Assembly: GCF_041956535.1 (NCBI RefSeq) | Contig: NW_027192196.1 | Coordinates: 799,823-863,822 of the forward strand | DNA: 64,000 nucleotides | Direction of reading: 5' to 3' | From: Calcarisporiella thermophila CBS 279.70 | Lineage: Eukaryota; Calcarisporiellomycota | Shown here: one piece after another, positions 35,095 to 45,374 of the stretch | How positions within the stretch are numbered: position 1 is the first letter of the stretch | How the letters are laid out: the number at the start of each line of letters is the position of its first letter | Translations under genes and position numbers: made by a program | Notes under the pieces: generated by a model | Told to the model about the DNA's origin: nothing | The model's database searches: none | The model's input: the letters and a program-made list of their open reading frames with translations, nothing else

Positions 35095-36177
35095 TAGTAT
35101 TTCTAAATAACTTGGTTGGAAAAAAAGGAGCGGGATATGAGGATGCGGAAGAGAAGGAGTGGTTGTTGGGTATAACAGGATTTCAAGTAAATAAATAGGA
35201 GGAGTTAGAGTGGAAAAGAAACGTCTAAAAATATATAGCCCTTAAAAAATAAGACTAATATGTTTCTGAATCCTACACAGTGTAAACTCTTGGCAAGTTA
35301 GACATGTTTGTATTAGGCAGGGCTTGGCGGTTCAAGGATTTTTAAAAATAAAGCCTGAAAAACGTTTATGCTTGTAAAGGTTTATCCAGTAAGACTTGAA
35401 ATTCAAGCAGCTATTATGTTAGGTAAGGAAAAAGGGAAAAAAAAAATTAGTAGTCTAAAAATTCGAATGGAGATATAAATTTTCCTAAAAATCTTAAAAA
35501 AAATTATTTCACTTGAAAGAATTTACCGAAATAATCTTATAATGTCAAAAAAGGAGTTTTCAAGCTGATTAGAATAAGCCAGAGTCTCCTCGTTGCCTCT
35601 AAAAAAATGCTAAGATGATTTTTAGGAATCCACCGATGCCGTTTAGCCGTCTTCCCCATCCCGGCTCCAGTAATAGACAAATGGGATAAATAGGATATTG
35701 AAACGCCAAGGGCTTTTTCGCTTTGGGGGTGCAGTTGTTTAGTCACAAACTCTCACTATTGCAGCTCTGAGGCGGATTATAGGCCCATACGTAGAAGGTG
35801 ACGAATCTGCTAAGGATCATAGATTTAATAGCAGCATGAAACTAAAGCTACATTGCGCGGTTGCAAAACTGTGCCGCCTTGTCAGTGTATAGGCCTGAAG
35901 GCTGGTCAATTCACAACTTAACCTCGATCCCATCACCCGGTGAGATATTGCTATTGCGATATTGTCCAGTGATTTTGGACGCTCCATTTTACTTGTCCCA
36001 TTTGTCACTTGACCATTTATGGGAGCTAAGTCACCCACTTGGTTTTATTGTAGAAGTTTCCTTCCTACCTACATTGAATGTCATTTTGCATTGTCATATC
36101 CACAACATCCCTGAATCAGCATCTTATCTAGATTGAATCGATTCAAAACTTTACTGATTCCATCTCTATTTCCCATC
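35095..36177. other. Divergent intergenic region
   Basis: 1.1 kb between divergent genes, AT-rich, with a TATA-like element near the left end. No gene or repeat found. Confidence 0.5.
35227..35240 (-). promoter_or_regulatory. TATA-like element of chitin deacetylase 2
   Basis: On the minus strand the sequence reads GGCTATATATTTTT about 135-145 bp before the start codon at 35094, the same spacing as in chitin deacetylase 1. Confidence 0.4.
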
Positions 36178-36597
36178 ATGTCTAATCCATCCAATTCCAA
36201 TACCCCCAGCACAACGTCCCAGTCAACATCTTCATATTCGGCCTCTGATTTTTGGCGTCCAGGACCAGCCTTTGGCATGTTCATTAATCCAGACACTGGA
36301 AGGCCTGAATGTGGCGCTGTTCCCGAATCCTTATTCCACCAGAACGAGCCCCCTATTCCAATTCAACAAGATCATACTCTCCAGTCGCAAACCATACAAC
36401 CACAAACTGCTCAGCAGCAGCCAGAACGGCTTGGCCCTGAAGAAAAGGATAAAAGAAATCTCAATTTTAAAGAGGTTCTTTCGGGGTGTACGAAGGGTCC
36501 TCAATTTGTCATGTCAAGAAATCCTGAAACGGGCGCTATAGAATGCGGAATTCCTGCTAGGAAGAAGCTCGGCGAGTCGAAGAAAGACAATAAATAG
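36178..36597 (+). CDS. Small protein with duplicated NPxTGxxECGxP motif
   Basis: Intronless frame of 139 residues from ATG 36178 (MSNPSNSN); a longer in-frame start at 36133 is less likely. The N-terminus is Ser/Thr/Asn-rich. Two copies of one motif are clear: FINPDTGRPECGAVP (about residues 37-51) and MSRNPETGAIECGIP (about residues 112-126). They are separated by a Gln-rich linker and a charged helix. The tail is Lys-rich. I do not know the family. Each copy has one Cys, so metal binding or a disulfide between copies is possible but unproven. No signal peptide, hence probably intracellular. Confidence 0.72.
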   Translation: MSNPSNSNTPSTTSQSTSSYSASDFWRPGPAFGMFINPDTGRPECGAVPESLFHQNEPPIPIQQDHTLQSQTIQPQTAQQQPERLGPEEKDKRNLNFKEVLSGCTKGPQFVMSRNPETGAIECGIPARKKLGESKKDNK

Positions 36598-36851
36598 GTG
36601 GCTCCAAGTCAATACTACCGACGCCATGTATTTTTGGAACATTTCTCTTTCTATTCCCTTGCATGCATTATATATGTACCATATTTTTATCTGACCCACC
36701 ATCAAGCTTTTTCTATAAAGTGTGGTTTTCAAAAGCAAACTAGACAAGTGGCTCTATTCTAAATAAATGGATAGGCATGGAATTGAAGACTATACACACA
36801 GATTTGGGGAGATATAATTAAACTGATATTAAAGAGGGCAAGGGTAAAAGA

Positions 36852-37655
36852 TCATCGCCTTCTGGTATTTCGCCGTGGTACAAAATATTGCACAGGCCCA
36901 AAAAGCGCACGTTTGAATCGCTTAAACCAAGAAAATCGACGCCGGCCCGCTGCTGCGTCATGCCGTCCATGATAGTAATGCATGTCGCTAGTCCACCTCC
37001 ATTCTCCTCCACCCTCCTTCCACTCTTCTACTTCGTTGTCTTCTACCGCCTCCTCTGCCCGCGTGTGTAGATTTGCGGGGGCGGACGCGTTTGATCTAGT
37101 GCTAATCGATCCAAATCTGCTTTCCGTGGAATCCTTATGGGCCGCCTCCGTCTGAATGCCAAGCGACTGACTGCTTGATAAAACTTGGGGGTTCCAACTT
37201 CCTTTCCTCTCCCACGGAGTAGATATGGTCGAATCTCTCCTTAGCGTGCGCCGCAGTAGTGCTGAGGCCGAGCCGTGTCGTCCCAGTGATCGCAAAGACA
37301 ATCTGCTTGTTGATCGTCGCGTATTATGACTGTTGGATGGGGGTCGGGGGCGGATCTGATTTGGGAGGGGAATTTCAGCCATTGGAGCAAAGATGGAATC
37401 ATTATGATAAGGGAAAGCAAGGGGGCGGATACGTGGAGGGGAAGGGGAATTGCGCGTGTGCGAATAGAAGGTGGAGAAATCGAGTTCTTGGGTAGGGGAG
37501 GGATGGGAGCGCGGAGTTGAGATATGATTTTTGAATGGCGAGGTAGAGTTGCGGGAGGTAGATATTGCAGCCTGCGCCCATGTGGTGGTTGACGCGTTCT
37601 CGATGGTGGCAAGGGTGGAATCAGATGATGTTGAGGTTCTAGATGCTGATTCCAT
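36852..37655 (-). CDS. Ser/Arg-rich protein of unknown function
   Basis: Single-exon frame of 267 residues from the ATG at 37655 (MESASRTS); the frame runs upstream to 37766 but that part looks like leader. The body is disordered and rich in Ser, Thr, Pro and Arg. A short basic segment SRLSLRSLGRHGS appears mid-protein. The last 50 residues look more ordered: GEWRWTSDMHYYHGRHDA, then FSWFKRFKRALFGPVQYF and a basic end RRNTRRR. This aromatic and basic C-terminus is the part most likely to be conserved, perhaps as a membrane- or RNA-contacting segment. No known domain recognised. Confidence 0.6.
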   Translation of the reverse strand: MESASRTSTSSDSTLATIENASTTTWAQAAISTSRNSTSPFKNHISTPRSHPSPTQELDFSTFYSHTRNSPSPPRIRPLAFPYHNDSIFAPMAEIPLPNQIRPRPPSNSHNTRRSTSRLSLRSLGRHGSASALLRRTLRRDSTISTPWERKGSWNPQVLSSSQSLGIQTEAAHKDSTESRFGSISTRSNASAPANLHTRAEEAVEDNEVEEWKEGGGEWRWTSDMHYYHGRHDAAAGRRRFSWFKRFKRALFGPVQYFVPRRNTRRR

Positions 37656-38239
37656 TACATAAACTATTTCAGTGCGAAGGTGACCATGAAATTCCAACCA
37701 TGTGAATAATATTAGAGTTAACTTGCAGTGGAAACAGCACCAACCATTAAGATCGAGTATAAACAAGCCGCTGAACCATAAACAGTCACGCCTCTTAGGC
37801 CAATAAGGAAGAATTTAATAAGCGATAAGCGGATGAAAAAAGACAGATCACTAGCTCTGCTTTCTTCCTATCGAACTTAATATTCAATAGAGCAGTAAGC
37901 GAGGGATACCCAAAAGGGATTTAGGGGCCTTAAATCCTCCATGCCTACAGCTTTTCGTGGGTATAAACACATTTCAAATAAGATATTAACAATAACCTCA
38001 ATTATAAGGACAAATATTTTATTTCTTTTTCCCTAGACTCAACGTGTTGAAGTTGCTACTGGGAGTAACTCGAGTAAGGTTAGAATAAAATATACATATA
38101 GGCTTAAGTTTAAATTTTATCAAATGTAAAAAAAAATGTATTAGAGGCTAAACTTCCCGTGGAATATAAATACGTGGAAACTATGCTAAACTATTTGCAT
38201 GTTGAATGCATAACTTACTTGACCCTTACTTACTTAAAT
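37656..38239. other. Intergenic region
   Basis: About 580 bp, AT-rich, with no supported features. Confidence 0.5.
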
Positions 38240-39747
38240 CTAATAGCGATAAAATTCAGACTTGAATGGTCCACATTCAGAAATCCCTAGATAAGCGGCC
38301 TGCTGCTCTTTTAGTTGGGTAAGGTGGTTGTCTGTCGAGCTAAGAAGAATCCTAGCCAGCCGTTCTTCGAGCGTCTTAGGAATGGTCTGAACCCCGGCGC
38401 CAATATCAGAATTCCACATAGCCACAGCCGAAAGTACGTGTGCTAAATGAGCGTAGGAAGATATGGATGAAGGCACCTTACCAAACGAAACTGACTGAAA
38501 AAGAGGACGCCCCCTAGCTAGGAGGAAGACATGACGCGTTGTTGGAAGGGTATATCGATCCACATTCGGCTTAATATTTGTGCTCTCAACGGCATTCTTT
38601 TCCAACCACGCGACATCAATTTCATTGCCGTTGCCCACGCTTAAGAGAACCGCATCCTCTCGCATATTCATCATATGATCACCCCCAATAACGGATGGAC
38701 ATCCCGTTGTAACGACAAATATATTTCCTGTGCTCATAACGTTTTCCAAAGTCGTCACCTTGTAACCTTCCATCGTGGCTTGCAACGCGCATATGGGATC
38801 AATCTCGGTCACCACGATTCTCGCTCCTAAATTTCGTAGAGCGGCAGCGCAGCCTTTGCCTACATGCCCGAAGCCTAGGATTACACACAATTTGCCCGCA
38901 ATCATGATGTCGGTCGCACGTTTTATGAACTCAGCAATCACATCGCGGTGCGAGTAATATGGAATTATTTTGCCCATGATGACGGAAGACGCGATGTTGA
39001 TGGCGGACTGGGTTTGCAGAGTTTTAGTTTGGAAGAGCTGGGTGAGCTGAGCATTACCTGCAGCGGTATCTTCAGATATTCCTCTGAGGCTTGGAAGAAT
39101 TTGGGGGTGATGCTCACAAACGAATTTGAGAAGATCACCTCCACTTTCAATGAGCAAATTTGGAGGTTGATTGTTTTCAAATGCAGTGAGCACCTACGGT
39201 GTATTCGGTGGATCATGATAGAGCTTTCTGCAAATATGATGTCAAGAAAGCAATATGAAATGTTACCTGCTCCATACACCACATATATTCAGCGTCGGTT
39301 GCACCCTGTACAGAAAAAAAATGTTTCGAATAAATATTGGAAGCCTCCATTATCAGTTTACTTGTCACTATTACCCGAAATGCAAAAACGGGTACTCCTT
39401 CAGCTACCATTGCTGCAGCAATCTCATCCTCTATTCCAAATCCATAGTTCGAAGCCCATGCAACTTCCGCTCCAAGATGGATAAGAGTTTCGATCAGTAC
39501 TGCATATTCGCGTTTTATAGGCAGGCATACTGCAATTCGAGCGCCCTTAAGTGAATTGACTAGTTCTTTAGAGGTACCTAAATTGAAGAGACCGGGCATT
39601 TCTGCCCGCGCAAGAATGATTTCGCGACGTCCAAAGGATGCGAGAGTTGGATCGGCTATTAAAATCGTGCAAGGATGATGAGCAAGAAATCATCGGCAAC
39701 TAGAAGAAGTAATGCGAACCAATTTTATATTTTGAAGGCGGCAACAT
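38240..39747 (-). CDS. SAHH-like NAD-binding protein lacking catalytic residues
   Basis: Four exons (39747-39720, 39655-39375, 39305-39267, 39193-38240) join to 433 residues, full SAHH length. The family plan is plain: N-terminal SKYKIADPTLASFGRREI, EMPGLFNL, the Rossmann motif GFGHVGKG with VTEIDP, NIKPNVDRY, and the end GPFKSEFYRY. However, the usual CLHMT is CLPIK, DDGGDL is ESGGDL, the SVTKSKFDN region is SVIMGKIIP, NIGHFD is SVGNGN and the GHPS motif is GKVP. By eye this replaces the equivalents of human His55, Thr57, Asp131, Glu156 (to Asp), Asn181, Lys186, Asp190, Asn191, His301 and His353. NAD-contact motifs, including the C-terminal Lys and Tyr, remain. Classical hydrolysis of S-adenosylhomocysteine is therefore unlikely. 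No stops or frameshifts are seen, so it appears to be a retained pseudoenzyme. Confidence 0.88.
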
Positions 39748-40130
39748 GGTTTTGCTTAAATGAAGTAGAAGAATCCTGAGGATATTATATACCCTCCTTT
39801 GATTACTGACTCATGCAGTTTTCATTAAGAAGGATTAATTTTCTCACAGTCATTTCACCTCAAAAGCATCGCCACAATAAATGCGATTTACCCTATTAGG
39901 AAAAATTGGTAAAGGAGACATCCAGGTCACAATGAGTGATAGGAAGTTCGACAGTTTGACGACATTTTAGCTTCGGATATTTCCTCGGGATTTTTTCCTC
40001 ATCAGGCCAAGGAGAGATTCTGTAAATATATCCAATAGACATATTTATTTCTACCACAAGATATGAGTTTGCACAGAAGTAAATTGATTCATTTTGGAGA
40101 GTAGAAAAAATGTTTGTTTCTCGTGAGCTT
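39748..40130. other. Spacer between SAHH-like and QDPR genes
   Basis: 383 bp between two tandem minus-strand genes; AT-rich, no extra feature seen. Confidence 0.5.
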
Positions 40131-41219
40131 CTAGATCTCGTTGAAGGAGGTTTGGCTGTTCTTGGTCACCACTTGAACCAGCTTGCCACTTTGAGGCACA
40201 AGCTTACCAGAAGCCCAGTTAAAGATTTGCCTGAATTAAACGGGTTATTAAAAGTTGACGAAGTCATGTTGAAATAAATGCGACTTACTCTGCCAGAACG
40301 TCCAACGGAGTCCACGTGGAAAAATCTGCATCTGGCATAAATTTACGGTTCATGGGTGTGTCCAGGGTAATTCTATGAACAAGGGCTTATTCAGATTATT
40401 TCAGTCACATAGGAATCAAAGTCACTTACGGCAAAATAGCATTTACACGAGCGCCCTGTGGAAGCCCAGAGCCTGGCGCGGCCAAGCTGCGAGTAAGATG
40501 GTGAACAGCTGCTTTGGACATGCCATAGCCAAGAATACCTATTCAATATTAAGGGCAACGGGTGATATCATTATTCATATTCAGGAGGATTGAAGGTATA
40601 CTTACCAGGAGTTTCATTCAGGGCTCCATTGGCACCTGTGAGCGTAAGCAACCCTCCCCTTTACATCATTTGTGTGAGTGTTAATACAACAAAAAGATTT
40701 CACAATAATAATGCTGTATACTCTTTAAGAAATTTTGCAGCAAGCGATGCTGCGATGACTGAGGAATGTACAGATTGCTTCAACATAAGATCACACGATT
40801 CCAAAAACTCTGAATTCAAAGCATACGAGAAATGAGAATAACCAAGAGCTTAGAATTCCCACAATGTATTTACCATTGCTTTGTGCATTTCCCATGGCGA
40901 AACCACCTGCCACGCACACAATTGCATTCACCTTTTGGTCATTCAATATTTTGGCAATTCCCGAAGCAGCAGTGTCACCCTGCGCAGGAAGGGAGGCTTT
41001 TGGATCAACGAGAACATTATGATTGGCCTCCTGGTTCGGCTTAAGGTCAATGCTGCTCACTAACTTTAGCGGGTTGTTGCATTTGACGCGTTTAAGTCAA
41101 AAGTGAGCTTTCGAACCCTATTTATTACTTTGTATACTCACCCAGCCATTTTTTTTGAAGACGGAGACAATTGTTTGACCAAGGGCACCAGCCCCGCCGT
41201 AAACGATTGCATGAGACAT
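40131..41219 (-). CDS. QDPR: Dihydropteridine reductase
   Basis: Several exons from 41219 down to the stop at 40131 (first two 41219-41138 and 41059-40874). It belongs to the short-chain dehydrogenase family and recycles quinonoid dihydrobiopterin to tetrahydrobiopterin with NADH. The N-terminus has the nucleotide motif [12 protein letters not shown] and then WVMSSIDL. Mid-protein are [13 protein letters not shown] and CDLMLKQSV. The active-site pair is in [12 protein letters not shown] (Tyr and Lys), followed by TLDTPMNRK, all as in animal QDPR. The pterin cofactor serves phenylalanine hydroxylase in fungi such as Mortierella (family knowledge). One short exon joins by a GA plus G split codon. 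It lies head to tail with the SAHH-like gene. Confidence 0.92.
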
Positions 41220-41778
41220 AATGGAGTGTATTCGAGGATGCTGAAGCTAAGAAAAAAGAATGAAAACACGGGAACAAAAAGAATAGCGAGAGAGAAACCT
41301 TGATATGCTAAAATATCCCCCTATCGCGTGAGAAAAATTCGCCCGGTAGGGATATAATGGATGGATATACATCAGAGTGATGTCAGCGGATGACGAAAAT
41401 CGTATTTTCTTATTTTGCTGAGCGCGTCCCCCTTATTTCAAATGTTTTCCTACCGCGACATAAGATAAAAATATCAAATGTCATTTTTATTTTAACATTT
41501 GTCTAAAGTTTAGATTTCTCCATTTTTTCATATATATATAACATAAACTCTTGTTTTGACTTTGCAATCTCCCATAATCGCCATCAAGATTTTATATGCT
41601 TTCTCCCCTCGCTTACCATCATACCACATCATTGAGTTGATCTCTGCCGTCTTTTTCTTATTCCTTTGTTGAATTTATTAGATCTATTAAGGTTTGCCCG
41701 ATAGATCAAGTAATCTATTAAAACATCTTGTGTTCGCGACTATCCACCATCCCACTCTCCATATAGCCTAATCGCAAG
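41220..41778. promoter_or_regulatory. Divergent promoter region QDPR / PHD protein
   Basis: 559 bp between divergent starts. It is T- and C-rich toward the plus-strand gene, as in fungal leaders. No specific motif recognised. Confidence 0.45.
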
Positions 41779-44627
41779 ATGGAGGTGGATCAAAACATTG
41801 TTCTACTGCGCAACTACTGGGAGTTTGCAGCGGTTTCACAGTTTTTGCACACTTTCTATGAGGTTTTTGGACTAGAAACGTTCGACACAGAGGTAAATTT
41901 TACATTGATCAGTCCTTTCAATCGAATTATCTGGATTATTTATTTTTCTGGAAACCCTAGACATTAGAACGAGATCTTGCGTCTAACAGTAGAGATTTGA
42001 CAGATCTCTATATTCGGTTAATGAGAACACTCACCCAGAATCGGTTTATTAAGTGAGTAAAACTTGGGCTATCAACACTGTTTGACGAAAATAGATTTAA
42101 GAATATTTCTTTTATAGCACGGATAATTGGCAACATTATCTTGCAAAAGAGCATATGAAGCGGGATGCAGAATGTCCCTTGGGTACCCCAGAGGACCTTA
42201 CCGATTTCTATAACTTGGAGGTTCGCTCAAAGCTGACAATGCTTCACAACCTGTGCGAAGTATATATCCCCTAGTGCGTGAACCACAGAAATAGGATGTT
42301 TAATTTCCTTTTACTTTAGTGGCAACTGGATGACCCGGAGCGCTTTCGCCAGCATGTGAAAGACGAAGAAGAGGCTTTCCAATGGGTAAATCAAACTATA
42401 AGGATACCTAGAATTGAATATATTCACAGTGCCTACTCTACAGCGAGTGGATCCGATCGGATGGGACGCCAAGGGAAATACATATTGGCTTTTCGATGGT
42501 ATGTTTGCACTCAGCCCACAATGCAACTACTGCCAAAAGTATCTCACCCCTTATTACAATAGACAACAGATTATATCGCGAACTACTGCCCAAACCCAAA
42601 AGCACTCCCAAGTCAAAATCAAAGAAAAGTCGGCGGCGTAGCACACGATCTTCTGGACGGATCAAGTCTAACGGCACATTAAGCGAGGATGAAGGCGATC
42701 AAACAGAGACTAATGGCCATGAAGATAAAGAGGAGCTTCTCTGGGAGACTGTAAATGTTTTATCGCACGTAATTCTAAGACGCACTTTCTGACTACTCTT
42801 GTCGTGTAGCTATGTTGCACCATTACAGAGTGGGAAACTTTTCCCGAGCGGTTTCAGAACTCGAAGCACAGCTATGAGAAGTCTCTATACCGGTATTTAA
42901 GGGACGACATCCGCCCGAAAGTCTTGGAGGTTCTTAGGGTGAGTGACCTATTTATCAGCTAAGGCTTATTGTTCGCTTTTAATTTATTAACATTTTGGAC
43001 CTCTATTTAGGATCGGGAAAAAACACGGAAGATGGAAGAGGCTCTTCAGAACCGCAAGCGAAGTTCCCGAATATTAGTCCGAGAACTGGAGCGAAAGGAG
43101 CAGCAAAAGCAGGAGGAGCAACAACGTCGAAATCTTGAAGAGCTCGAGGCAAAAAAGAAAGAGGAAAAAGAACAAGCCGTAAGATCCACATGGACATTCC
43201 CTTCATTTGATCTCGTGATGATTGAATGGCCATTTTTGATTATAGCAACGTCAGAAGCTTGCTTTAGAACGGGAACAACGTTTGCGGGAACGCGAGCTTC
43301 GTCTGTTCAAACGCGAGTCTGCCAGTCAGACACCGGAACCAATTACACCCCAACCGGTTGTTGTTGAACCTATCGAAAGCACTCCACCCGCTAAGGTTAC
43401 TCAAAACTCAACCAAAAGTGGAAGCACTGGCCGTAAATCGTCAGGCAAGAAGACTGGACGAGGACGTGGCCGCCGGAGAAAGACTGAGACCAGGGAAGAG
43501 AGTTGGAAGTTCGATTGCGTGTGTGGTCTGCGTGGAAAGAATATCGTTAGTTGCATTTGGCTTAGCTTTTTTACGCACCGCACTATTAACTGAGCTCTTA
43601 TCATGATCAATAGGACGATGGAACTCCGCTTATTGCATGCGAGCAATGCAATGTGTGGCAGCATATTGCATGTTTGCAGAAGCAAGAGGCTGAGATGGGA
43701 CTTCCTATCACTCAAGACTGGGAGAACGTAGACTATATCTGTCGTCGATGTAAGCGAGCCTCTATGGTGGACAAGACGCCCTCGCGGTCTTCGGAATCAA
43801 AGAAGCCGGTAAAAATAAAACTTAATATGGGATCACAGCGAGCAAATGAGATCTCCCCCGGTGCGATCGTCAATCATTCGCCGACCAAGCGCCCGAGTTA
43901 TGACGGCCTCAATTTAATGAATGGAGCAGGCGAGAAGAGACCGCGCGTGGATATCAGTCCTATCCGCCAACCGGTCGTCAGCCATTCGCTTCCCCATTTA
44001 TCTGCATCACCATATAGTGGGATGGAAATGGCATCAGCACCCCTGGTACCTGATGCAGCCCACTTTTCAACGATGCACGCCCGCCCCCCAATGTTATCAC
44101 CGATGCAGACCCTTCAAACTCTAAGCCCATCCCAGCGCTCCAGCCCAATTTTTCATCAGCACTCTAGCCCTTTGCAGCTGCAGCATCAGCAATCTCCATT
44201 TCCTCCTCAACTCCCCACAAACCCTCCGATGAACTATGGCATGTTACCTCACGGGATGCCCAGTGCCCCAAACTGGCAGAATTTTATGCCACAGCACCAG
44301 CATAGCCCTTTGCAAAATACGTCACCGCCTCCGCCACCCATTTCTTCACAGCCTCATCTTCAACCTCCTCCCACTTTCTCCTCTTCACCCCTTGCCCCGC
44401 TTCTGCCACCGCTCGACCCTGGGTTACCGCGCCCTCCCATCATGATTGGATCAAGATTATCGGCTCAATCGCCCCATTCAACCGGGCCAGAACACCTTCC
44501 AAGGTTAAACTCCGCTGTAAATCCTCTAAGCCAGCCACAGCAACAGATGCCTATGATGCCAAGGCCGTTTGGCGCAGACAATGAAAACAGATATTCTCCT
44601 CCTAATGCAAGATGGAATCCGCGCTAA
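41779..44627 (+). CDS. DDT/WHIM/PHD chromatin protein, RSF1/CECR2-like
   Basis: Multi-exon gene from ATG 41779 to TAA 44627. The first exons encode a DDT-type helical module (LLRNYWEFAAVSQFLHTF, then FGLETFDTE). A WHIM-like element follows (VDPIGWDAKGNTYWLFD), as in ISWI-partner and RSF1-like subunits. A long Lys/Glu/Arg coiled coil and basic AT-hook-like stretches (GRGRGRRRK) follow. Next is a PHD finger with a Cys4-His-Cys3 pattern: CVC, then CEQCNVWQHIAC, then CRRC. PHD fingers of this kind read methylated or unmodified histone H3 tails. The last 250 residues are Pro/Gln/His-rich and disordered. The likely role is targeting of a nucleosome remodeller. Intron phases before the PHD were assigned by eye, so a few residues may shift. 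Confidence 0.85.
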
Positions 44628-45374
44628 TTATAAAATTTACAGTTTGTATTTTGCTTTTCTCGAGTCTTCGCTATAAACTGTTCTTTTAGGCTTTATATAA
44701 TAAAAGTTTTGTTTTGATTTTTTTTTATAATGACCACGTGTCTTTTCTTTGGATTCGGTGGAGTTTATGGGTTAAGTAACCCTTTTATCCTAATAAATTA
44801 ATGTGCAATAAAAATAAATAGATATGGCTATCCCAATAGGAAAAGTTCATAGGCCTGATTATATAGGTGACTGTGCTATCTAGCATAAGTAGCGTATGTT
44901 TTTGAAGAACAAAGGGAATAAGTATACTATCTGTCTAGGCCAAAATCAACTATAATTATTGGTTAGTTAAAGGGTAGGAATCAGTAGGACCTGGGTATTA
45001 AGTTAAAAGGACGACTAATGGGATTTGGAAAGTGAATCGATATCGATAAATAGTTATCGTCCATATTTATCTTCTGAAAAACTTGCGCAGCAATTCCTGA
45101 TGTCATATTTAGAGTAATAACGGGATAATATTAATAGAAAGTCATTTTTAACTAATCGTTGATCAAACCTGCACTTTCTGTTAGCATTGCCATAAGCTGA
45201 TTCTGCATCCAATTTCTCCTGATGCGATCTTATTTCAATAAATTCGCAATATGATTTAGGCTACGCAAGCCCTAGCAGATTGTGGCCAAAAATTATGCCA
45301 ATTCAGTGAAATAGTTCCATACTTTTCTTTTAGCCCTATACTTTTTCTCAATTATTGATATTAGAAGGAAATTT
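44628..45374. other. Intergenic region between tandem genes
   Basis: About 750 bp, strongly AT-rich, with no ORF, RNA or repeat that I could support. Confidence 0.5.

Noticed and set aside
35320-35345. Sequence ggttcaaggattt resembling a tRNA B box
   Set aside because: It does not match GGTTCAAATCC well and no A box or cloverleaf arms could be formed around it.
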